Source of the DNA: Hofstenia miamia
Lineage: Eukaryota > Xenacoelomorpha > Acoela > Hofsteniidae
Reading direction: 5' to 3'
Assembly: GCA_900660155.1 (NCBI GenBank)
Contig: CABFPE010000238.1
Span: 236,425-265,891 of the forward strand
Length of the DNA: 29,467 nucleotides
In this document: one piece after another, positions 1 through 8,400 of the stretch
Position numbering within the stretch: position 1 is the stretch's first letter
How the letters are laid out: every line of letters begins with the position of its first letter
Notes under the pieces: model-generated
What the model was told of the DNA's origin: nothing
Databases searched by the model: none
What the model saw: the letters and a program-made list of their open reading frames with translations, nothing else
Translations under genes and position numbers: made by a program

Positions 1-4
1 GAAT

Positions 5-772
5 ATGGACACAGTAAACACAATGACAATATCTGTTAATGGGATAATGATAAAAGCAACCATCGATACGGGAGCAGCAACTTCCATAAATATGGACGAA
101 TGTGCAACAAAACTAGGCTTTACAAGAGAAGATCTTGATAAGTGTAACAAAAGACTCATAAATGCATCTGGCAAATATATCGACACAAAAGGAATATTAA
201 AAGCAATGCAGATAAGGGTGGCAAGCACAACTTTTGAGCAATCACTGGTGGTAGTAGATACAAACAACAACATGCTACCATACGAAATAATACTGGGAGA
301 CGACTTTCTCATAAAAAACAAATGTGTCATTAATTACGCGGATAGAACCATCAAAGTTAAGGAAGAAGAGATCAAGATCAAGGAAGAACAAGGCAGAGAT
401 AAAATGATCACATTCGAATTACAAGAAGACATACATCTGCAACCACATCAGTGGAAAATGCACGAAATTGAAACAGAAGAAGCAATTACAGCCAATGTAA
501 TGATATATGAAAATAAAGGAATAAATACAAAAAGAGTGTCAATGACATCAAGCATATGTGCAGTAAAAAATGGAAGAGGAAAAATACCAATCCTCAATCC
601 AACAAACCAGAATGTGAACCTAAAGAGGTCACACATTAGGATATTTGGGAAATATGTGAAATCAAACATCAGAGTGATTTGGAAAGCTTTGGAAGACAAA
701 GAAGGAGCCGACAACTTGCATGGTCAATTTGAGGACTTGCAAGTGGAAGTGCAAAGTACTCCACATGGCTGA
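5..772 (+). pseudogene. pol (PR): Retroelement aspartic protease region of pol
   Basis: The translation has the retroviral protease active-site motif IDTGAATS, with the catalytic Asp at about residue 21 of the visible frame. The second conserved strand appears as ILGDDFL at about residues 95-101. After about residue 110 comes a charged linker with no recognised domain. The frame is open back to the window edge, so the ATG at 5 is probably internal and the domain may be the continuation of gag-pol. The frame ends at a TGA (770-772) that is itself part of the repeated ADSRA motif described separately. The same frame resumes and reaches the reverse transcriptase, so PR and RT are probably one polyprotein with this stop as decay, or two ORFs with a boundary here. 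Confidence 0.85.
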
Positions 773-850
773 TTCAAGGGCGAGTGGACAAACACCATCC
801 AAGTCGCAAGTACTCCCAGAGGCTGATTCAAGGGCATTGGGACGAAAGCA
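738..850 (+). repeat. Boundary motif cluster 1 (two copies of the GGCTGATTCAAGGGC module) between PR and RT
   Basis: Two 54-bp-spaced copies lie at 754-787 and 808-841. Each reads AGTACTC, six or seven variable bases, then GGCTGATTCAAGGGC (TGGCTGATTCAAGGGC in the first). In frame 0 (not the pol frame) they encode VL..ADSRA. In the pol frame each supplies a TGA (770-772 and 824-826). The same module recurs five times after integrase. Confidence 0.8.
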
Positions 851-1860
851 ACTGATGACGAATACAAAATCCCAGACATCAAGAGCAAGGACTACCCATA
901 CTTGAAAGAAAAAGAAACCCAACAGCTAATAGAGATGCTAGAAAGACATAAACGAATATTCAATTACAGAGAGATAAGCATGGGGCAGGCGATAGGCGAG
1001 AAACACAAGATAATAACAACAATGGACAAACCAATAAAGCTACCTTGCAGAAGAGTGCCCGAACAAATGAAAGATGAATATAATCGCATACTTGAAGAAC
1101 TGATAGACAACAAAATCATACGACCAAGCAAGAGCCCCTACGCAGCACCAACAGTGTTTGTAAAACAAGGGGAGAAATACCAGTTATGCATAGATTTCCG
1201 GAAACTAAACGAGGTTACAAAGAAGGACTCCTATCCCCTGCCAAGAATAGAGGATATGCTGTACAAATCAAGCAAGCACAAATATTTTACAACATTAGAC
1301 TTATGCAAGGCCTACTGGCAAGGGCGAATGGAAGAAGAAGACATTGAGAAGACAGCATTTATAACGCCATATAAACTTTATGAATGGATCTACATGGCGT
1401 TCAGGCTATGTAATGCATGGCGACATTTCAAAGATACATATCAAAAGTACTGAAGAATAAGACGCACAGAATGGAAGATGGCATTAATGCATACATAGAT
1501 GACATAATAGTAACAAGCAACATGATACAAGAACACATAGAAAAACTGGACAGAACACTAACAATACTGGAAAAAGCCAGACTCCGTATAAACAGCAACA
1601 AGTGCGACATCCTGAAAGAGAAAATCATTTTCCTAGGAAGAACTATAGAAAAGGGGAGGATATCAATGAAAGGCAATGCAAGAGAGATGATACGGAAAAT
1701 TGAGAAACCAAACAACAAAAAAGATATCCAAAGGATAATGGGTTTCTTTAATTACTATGGCACATTTGTCCCCAATATCACAGGGAAAACCGTGAAAATG
1801 ACAAAACTCATGAGAAAATCAGTACCATTTATATGGACATGGCAGGAACAGGAGGAACTG
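773..1860 (+). pseudogene. pol (RT): Ty3/gypsy reverse transcriptase region of pol (frameshifted)
   Basis: RT motifs occur in order: a primer-grip-side motif CIDFRKLNEVTKKDSYPLPR, the first catalytic aspartate in TTLDLCKAYWQ, TAFITPYKLYEW, then NAMATFQRY and the catalytic box AYIDDIIVTS. The frame that begins left of the window (902-1453 part) changes at about 1420: the first part continues into a short wrong frame and the RT resumes from 1417 in frame +1. The Gly normally found in the MPFGL motif is Arg (AFRLCNA). The catalytic YIDD is intact. The thumb and connection region continues to about 1860. RT would copy the element RNA into cDNA inside a cytoplasmic particle. The frameshift is decay, since RT is never normally split there. 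Confidence 0.9.
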
Positions 1861-2300
1861 GATAACATCAAGGAGGAACAAGCAAAACTGCCGTCACTCA
1901 ATACACCAGATTATAATGAACAATTCATATTAGACTGTGATGCTAGTAAGGTTGCCATAGGAGCAACACTAGGACAAATGAAAAATGGGAAATAAGTACC
2001 AATACAATTCTTTAGCTGTAAATTATGGGCAAGCAATGAGAATTATGGCTCCACCAAAGAGGAAATGCTAGCCCTAGATGAGAGCATCAGAAAGTTTAGA
2101 CACTTTTTGATTGGAAAAGAGTTCCGAGTATGCACTGACAACAGCGGCCTTGTATAGGTAAAAAAATTTTCGGGAGATAAATCGGGCATCGTATCCCGAT
2201 GGATAGAATATCTTAATGAATTCACATTCACAATAGAGCATTGGAAGGGCACCTTACACAGCAATGCAGACTTTTGGACGTCATTACCAGAGTACCAAAG
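1861..2300 (+). pseudogene. pol (RH): RNase H region of pol, two in-frame stops
   Basis: The region continues in the same frame as the second half of RT. Catalytic positions are visible: Asp in FILDCDASK (about 1930), Glu in STKEEMLALDE (about 2060) and Asp in VCTDNSG (about 2137). The stop TAA at 1993 interrupts after GQMKNGK. The stop TAG at 2155 lies in LV*VKKF, exactly where Ty3/gypsy RNase H normally has Trp (LxWL), which points to TGG changed to TAG. The last conserved block, usually NxxADALSR, is altered to SNADFWTSL. The enzyme would remove RNA from the RNA-DNA hybrid. The identity is clear from the order and spacing of residues, although the copy is dead. Confidence 0.85.
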
Positions 2301-3954
2301 AGACGTGGAAAAGATAGATGGAGAAAAGCAGCAATTCCAGTTTCTACCACACAACCAATATGACGAGCTACCAGAGATCAACGTAGACAAGAAAGGTCAA
2401 ACGGTACTACCAATCATAATAAAGGAAGAAATCTCTGAAAAGGAGATCATAGAGAAACAACAGGATGATGTAATCCTCAATGAGATAATAAGGAAACTGA
2501 AAGAACCCCAGGTGACACTATCAAAACTAACAGCAAGCTACTTTGAACGCTACAAGTGGAAAACAAACTGAAATGGGCTACTGTACATCAAAGGGCAAAA
2601 CAATCAGATTGCAATACCGGAGTATTTCAAAAGAGATCCTATACAATGAATACATGAAAAAGGCCACCTAGGAATTACACAAACAGAGAAAACGTTTAAT
2701 GGGCGATTTATAACAACATCAGTAAGAAAAGTAATCGAAGACATCATCAACAAATGCACTACATGTTTGTTACATAATAGCCAACGATTCCCAACACAAA
2801 GAGCATCACTGGAAAAAATTATTGCCACACAACCGAACAAAATAGTTCACATCGACTTGGAACAACTATTGAAAGATAATGAGGGGTATCAATTCCTATT
2901 AGTAATGGTGGATAACTTTACGAAATACGCAAGGATGATCCCAATGAAGAACACAACTGCAAAAACCACAGCAGAAATAGGAATGAAGGAGTGGATATTG
3001 CGATTTGGTCCAATGGAAATGATCATATCAGATAAGGGACCACAATTCAAGAGTGGCTTATTTCAAGAAATGGCAAAGATGCTAGAGATAGTGAGAACTA
3101 CAGCATACCACCCACAGGCAAATGGTGTGGTGGAAAGGTTAAACAGAACTCTTATAAAATTGATAAGAGTAACAACAACGAGGATTGGCGGAAATAGATG
3201 GAGAGAGGTGATCGAGATGATAGAATATTTCTATAACACGTTGGTACACTCAACAACTGGAATCACCCCATTCAAAGCAATGTTTGGCCAAGAGGCAGCT
3301 ACACCACTATTGATGCAATACACTAACTATAGCAATGCTTTGAACAATGAATACGTAAACCAATTACACAAACAGATCACAGCAAATCACAAAACATTAT
3401 GTCACAACACGAAGAAATCGGCAGTAAGACAACAATGAAACTATAATAAAAAAATTTACGGGCACGCGCACAAAGTAGGTGATAAAGTCTACGCATTTGC
3501 ACCAATGAAACTAACAGACACGAATCAAGTCCGCAAATTAAAAACAGTCTGGTCTGGACCACATACAATAACACAAGAATTGCCAAATAATGAATATATG
3601 CTAGATAATGGCAGACTACTGCACTTCCAAAATTTAAAAAGAGCAATGGCAGACATCAAGGAAACAAAGATAGACGGAAGTGCCAAATTTAAATTAAGCC
3701 GAATTAATGGCAAAGAGGTTATGTACGATATGTGTGATTTAGATAGTCTGCCAGAGGAGGAATTCAAGGAAGAATTCACAGCGGATATTGGAAATGAACA
3801 ACTAGAAAGGAGAGTGCAACCCCAGAGGGCTGCAAGAAATATAACTATATATAACCCTGAAATATGGGATATAGATTTAATAACTGCATTTAGGAAACTA
3901 GAGAAGGACGCATCAACCACTCAGGAAATGAGTGAGGCGCAATCAACCAACTGA
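2301..3954 (+). pseudogene. pol (IN): Ty3/gypsy integrase region of pol, with GPY/F-like C-terminal module
   Basis: All of it lies in one frame continuing from RNase H, with TGA stops at 2569, 2647 and 3436. The N-terminal zinc-binding HHCC is seen in HEKGHLG and CTTCLLHN (about 2650-2780). The catalytic triad is Asp in VHIDLEQ (about 2850), Asp in IISDKGPQF (about 3030) and Glu in ANGVVERLNRT (about 3135). Only 33 residues separate the last two, against the usual 35. A GPY/F module follows as KTVWSGPHTITQ (about 3541-3576), with His in place of Tyr/Phe. The acidic C-terminus ends at TGA 3952-3954. Integrase would insert the cDNA into the genome. No chromodomain is seen. Confidence 0.9.
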
Positions 3955-3989
3955 TGGAATCCTGATCACAAACACGAGGAGGCAAGTGC

Positions 3990-4345
3990 GCAGGAGTTCT
4001 CAAACCAGATGTTGATTCAAGGGCAGAAGGGACGAGAATGACGAGATGGTCAATAGACGATGCAGAGTTAAGAGGCATCCTAGTAGTACTCAAGGCTGAT
4101 TCAAGGGCAGAGATATGAATGGACAATTGGCCTCTTCACAGCTTAACTTTCCTTCTGGGGGATCACCTCACTGATTCAAGGGTGGTGAAACAACTGGAGT
4201 TCCAGGGGAAGGTGTTAGTGGTGGAAGAACCATGGAGATCCAGAAGCGATTCAAGGCTGAAGGTATCTCCACTGGAACCACAGCTGGTCAAGTACCATTG
4301 GTTGTAACTGATAGCTGACTCAAGGGCAACTCAGTTGACACCAGT
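3990..4345 (+). repeat. Boundary motif cluster 2 (five copies of the TGATTCAAGGG module) between integrase and ORF3
   Basis: Copies of GATTCAAGG or close variants start at 4014, 4098, 4173, 4248 and 4317 (GACTCAAGGG). The spacings are 84, 75, 75 and 69 bp, all multiples of three. The first two retain the upstream AGTTCTC or AGTACTC block, as in cluster 1. Read in frame 0 they give VDSRA, ADSRA, TDSRV, SDSRL and ADSRA. A short open frame (4119-4307) spans two of them but is broken on both sides. The spacer is otherwise not recognisable. Confidence 0.75.
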
Positions 4346-4363
4346 GGCACAGGTTCACACCCT

Positions 4364-7300
4364 ATGGACTGTGAGCTGAGCACCAGCAGATTACCTTTAC
4401 AGATGAGGCAAATAGAGGCCTCCTCAGAAACAACATCAGAGTGTACAGTAAGATCTAGAGAGCAAGAAAAGCAAATGTCCAAAATTGACGGGGAAACATT
4501 GCACCCCTATTTCATTGCAACTAAAACATTAATTAGGAAAACCGCCAAAATGGAAGGGAGCAATCTGCCAATTCTACTAGACGCAGACAATCAGCCCAAA
4601 GTTAACATATTGATCAGCTATCCACAGTAGTTAAATGAAACAATTGACAGGCCATATATGAGAAGCATGATTCACATAACATTCAACAAAGACTTTACAC
4701 TGGAAACAGCCCAAGCACTCATGGCATACAAGGAAAAGATAGCAAAGATTCCGGAGATAAATCTAGACGAAGAAAACTTAACAATCATACACATGTTAAC
4801 AGAAAAGGAATACAACAAACATTTACAAAAACAGATCGACCAAACAGTACAGATGGTGAGAGTACAACAGATAAGCATAGTCATTATAGTAATGAGAGAA
4901 AACTTGGAGGAATTACCGAAATATCTAAAAGATATGGTACTACGAACAGAAAACTTCTTCCCATGGGAGAAGAAAGAGTTCACAATCTCCAAGCTAATTT
5001 GTTTTGACTTACAAATCAATTATTGGGCGCAGATATACAGAATCATGATAGACAATAGTATAGCAATAGATCTGTTCCAACAAACAAAAACAGAGGAAAT
5101 GCTGCAACAAAATGAAGGATTAGAAAAAGCCATGACATTATTTATCAAGTACAGCATGACTCAATGCCAGGAGCACATGAAAGAAATTCAGGACGTTTGG
5201 GCAAACATGAAGCTGCAGAAGAAAATAGACAAACCATGGCCTGAAATCAGAATAGAGGCACCAGCACACAAATACCACAAAACAGTAGAGATGGTATTGG
5301 CAGAAATCAATTGAGCATATGAACTGAACACAAAGAAGGATTTTTGTAAACTCATATTAGAGGAGAAGAACGCACCAGAAATTAGATACAGGACATCTGC
5401 ATGGCTGTTAGCAATACTGCTCACAGAAGAGAAAGATCTCAGGTTACCCATAACAAGGAACCAAAGAATAAAACTCACGAAGGCTAAAAAGTTTGAAATC
5501 ACGTTATCACTAATGAACACTCAGACAAAAAACTGGATACTGAAAGGACATGTCGAGAAAATTGAATCCCCAAACAAAAATGAGAAACCAATGCAGACGA
5601 TGGAAAAACTAATAAGTAGACTGATAATGAAGCAGCACCCAACAGGAAGAATGTCAATAGTAGAACTAGCAAATATTACAGGAATATGCCCAAGTGAGAT
5701 ACAAATATTTGAAGAACCCATGTGAAAGTACATGTGAGGTGCAGCATCAGAGACAAGACTAAAACAACTGCAGAATCAACCATGGATTACCATGAAGAAG
5801 ATAATCAAACACAGATTAGTCAACACTGAAGACATAATAAAACTAGTGAAACAGAAAAACGTGCAACAAGTTATATACGAGAACATGAAACGTCATGCCA
5901 GAAACAGCCTGCAGTGCACATTTATGAAAATAATCAAAAGAGCTGAAATGCTAAAGAAAGGTGGAATAACAACACCAGTGGAGATATTTGAAATGGTGAC
6001 AAAAACACAACAAGAAATCACTAAGGAGGAAATACTGCTAACCTCATCACAGCTATTACTATCCCCAAAGACACAAATAATGATTGACAGAATAAATATT
6101 GAAAAGTGGGGAGACACAAGTCAAGACAGCACAATTGAATGGATTGACACAGATGATGAGTGATTCCTTGTAGAAATAAAAGTAACAAAAGAAAAGAAGG
6201 AGATAGCAGAAAGAAATTACCAGAGAATAAGGTAACAACAAACAGTAGCAACAATGAAATTAATGTTTACTGAGGCATTCACATGCACAGAACTAGAAGA
6301 ACTGTTGAAGCCATTCAATCAGATCACAGTTGACATCAAATGCATTACATTGAAAATTGATATACAAGAACACATATGGATGAAATTAAGCAAACAGGGA
6401 CTAACACAATCATTTTGCAAGACAATCCCAGAAGTGAAAATGAACTACCCCACCACCATTGGCTTAGCAATGGCATCCAACACAACGGGCACTTATGATG
6501 AAATTGAGAGACTCGTCAATACAAAAATCTTACTATGTACGCCACCAAAAATGATTGCAATACCCATGGTAATGCCAAGATGGAGACTCCCAAAGGAGGT
6601 AAGACCAGCAAAAGCATTTCTACATGAATACAAATCATATGTGAATTTGCAGCACAAAGCTGTAGAAATGACAGAATGAGAAGATTACAAGAGAACAAAA
6701 AAGATATTGCTAGATAATGACAATAAGGAATGCATCTACATAGAGGGAAACATCACCCCAGATCAGTTATATATGAGAGGAAGAGCAATACACATCCATC
6801 TCCAAGAACTGAGAGATGAAATAGGAAAATGCCAGCTGTGGGCATTCATGCTATTTTTGGGAGTTAACAATATCATATGGACCAATATGTGGGAACAAAA
6901 GTATCACTACTACGACATAACAAAAAGAGTGGAGATCATCACTATGATGCACATTGGAAAGAATGATCCTGGCAAGATATTGGAGCAAGAAGTAGTGGAT
7001 AACATCAGCTTTTTCTATAAAGATGTAGCAAACACGCAAAGCCTACAAAAGGTCTTTACTTTCTTTTACCTGAATACACAGATGAGAGCAGACTTAGCCC
7101 ACACATGTAAAGCTGATGCGCAGATGATGCTCCTAATAGCAATAAAGGGCATTCGCTTATATGAGAAATACTTTGAAATTTTCTCACAAAAAATGAACAA
7201 ATTGTGGGAGATGACACCTATAGCAGAGAACATCAGAGAGACTCAATTTCTAAAATATGCAAACACCCTCACCACTGAATGAGAGGCAATACAAAAATGT

Positions 7301-7455
7301 TGAAGCAATCTGAGTACGTGATGATAACATGGGAAGATTCTAAGGCGGAGTTACTCATACGAAAAGTGGACACTCTCATGCATGGGGAGTGACCAGTGCT
7401 GTCCATAATGCAAGCTGAGGAGGAAAAAAGGAATAAGCTGCAAACAAGAGATTAG
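4364..7455 (+). pseudogene. Long extra ORF (ORF3, about 1030 codons) downstream of integrase, unrecognised
   Basis: One reading frame (position mod 3 = 2) runs from ATG 4364 to 7282, interrupted only by stops at 4628 (TAG), 5312, 5723, 5735, 6161 (TGA), 6233 (TAA), 6677 and 7280 (TGA). It then continues after a frameshift near 7290 in the next frame (7297-7455, one TGA at 7390). It terminates with TAG at 7453-7455, immediately before the presumed LTR, so the polypurine tract is coding (AEEEKRNK). Between stops the sequence is rich in Lys, Glu and Ile, mostly helical in character, with few cysteines. There is no signal peptide, furin site or clear membrane segment, so it does not look like an errantivirus env. 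It occupies the env position and is about twice env length. Function unknown; a displaced gag-like or accessory structural protein is possible. Confidence 0.7.
7417..7433 (+). promoter_or_regulatory. Polypurine tract (plus-strand priming site)
   Basis: GAGGAGGAAAAAAGGAA is an uninterrupted 17-base purine run, 22 bases upstream of the putative LTR start TGTCGAATG. It also codes for the end of ORF3. The distance is larger than usual, so the LTR boundary may be misplaced by some bases. Confidence 0.55.
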
Positions 7456-7804
7456 TGTCGAATGATTAATAGTGATGAAATATAATTAGAAATATGATTG
7501 TAAAATTTAGTTAATTATCTTATTCATTTTGTAAGATGCAACCAAGTTACAATATTGTACATTCTAAGAAAAATACTAAAGCTGATTAAGTATTATTTGA
7601 CAAATTGTAACAAGCAAAATTACACTTACGTAAGAACAGCCATATTGGCAGAAGATTAATTCAAAATTCAAAATCAGCAGGTACTTAAACTTTTTAAATA
7701 AATAGCTTAGAATTTAAGAGAATTTTGATGAACAATAAATTCTTCGGAGTTTATTTTATTTTTCATTCTTCATTTATCTGGTTTGATATTTAATAAAATG
7801 TTCA
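7456..7804 (+). repeat. Probable 3' LTR
   Basis: It starts with TG directly after the stop codon of ORF3. Inside are a TATA-like TTTAAATAAATAG (about 7693-7705) and the polyadenylation signal AATAAA at 7734-7739, followed by a T-rich stretch, in the usual U3-R-U5 order. The proposed 3' end (ATGTTCA near 7804) is only a guess: no target-site duplication can be checked because the 5' LTR is outside the window. Confidence 0.4.
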
Positions 7805-8284
7805 GCTAAGCAAGTTGTGTCAAGTAGTGGCTGGATTCCATCATGGGATCAATTCGAAGGGTCCTTGTGCCAGTCATGAAACCACACTTAGGTTACAGAT
7901 AGGAGTTTTCTGATTCTTGCTTAGTCTGACTACCTATCAATACATGTGCATTTAATAGATGCTTGAAATGGCTGGATAGCTGAACCCTAGGGATATATAT
8001 ATCTTTTATTAATAGTAGGAGACTCAACTATAATCAACTGAATAAATGACTTTACATGTATTGTTATTAAATGTAGGTGTAGGAAACTGCAACTTAGTAA
8101 TTTATTTCTAAAGCCAGTAATTTTTACGGTAATGGCTACCTTAATATTAAATAAATGCAGTTAGTGTCAATGCCCAGTTGCTTTACTTATTCAATCCAAC
8201 AAACACTCTACAAAATTGAGTTTAAGTCAGTTACATCTTGACGTGAGTACATGCACTGAGCTAATGTAGGGTACACATAATTAA
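7805..8284. other. Non-coding AT-rich DNA, nothing recognised
   Basis: There is no open frame of note on either strand and no motif I recognise. The strand asymmetry of the retroelement is lost here. Confidence 0.5.
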
Positions 8285-8400
8285 TTCCCATTGAGCTGAG
8301 ATGGTGCAGTGGACTTGGTCAATCATTCATGAAGGAGGAGAACTGTGGTGTGGAGATCAGCTTCAGGCAGTAGCCCACAGATGAGTCAATGAGGAAACGT
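8285..8400 (+). repeat. Possible tRNA-derived SINE fragment
   Basis: TGGTGCAGTGGA (8302-8313) resembles a polymerase III A box. GGTGTGGAGATCA (8347-8359) resembles a degraded B box (GGTTCGANTCC) about 34 bases downstream, a spacing typical of tRNA-derived SINE heads. The local base composition is GC-richer than its surroundings. No tRNA cloverleaf could be confirmed, no tail or target duplication is visible, and the B box has several mismatches. Confidence 0.35.

Larger units (their letters stand above)
1..7804 (+). mobile_element. Ty3/gypsy-type LTR retrotransposon with an extra long ORF, decayed, 5' end outside the window
   Basis: Domains run in the Ty3/gypsy order protease, reverse transcriptase, RNase H, integrase. 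A spacer follows, then an additional open frame, a polypurine tract (7417-7433) and a probable 3' LTR from 7456. The sense strand is strongly A-rich up to about 7450 and this bias then stops, which helps to place the 3' end. Gag and the 5' LTR would lie left of base 1. Pol carries one frameshift and about seven in-frame stops, and the downstream ORF carries about eight stops and one frameshift, so this copy is not expected to be autonomous. The right end (about 7804) is estimated from LTR-like signals and is uncertain. Confidence 0.85.

Noticed and set aside
761..787. TGGCTGATTCAAGGGC as a tRNA primer-binding site
   Set aside because: It starts with TGG as binding sites do, but it lies between PR and RT, recurs at the IN-ORF3 junction, and no LTR end precedes it.
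448..922. Antisense open frames with repeated ALESA-type peptides opposite PR (and again at 3890-4126)
   Set aside because: They are the reverse complement of the GATTCAAGGGC module and of A-rich coding sequence; the sense strand carries the clear pol motifs.
4364..7455. ORF3 as an errantivirus-type env
   Set aside because: It has no signal peptide, furin site, fusion-peptide-like segment or membrane anchor, and it is about twice the expected length.
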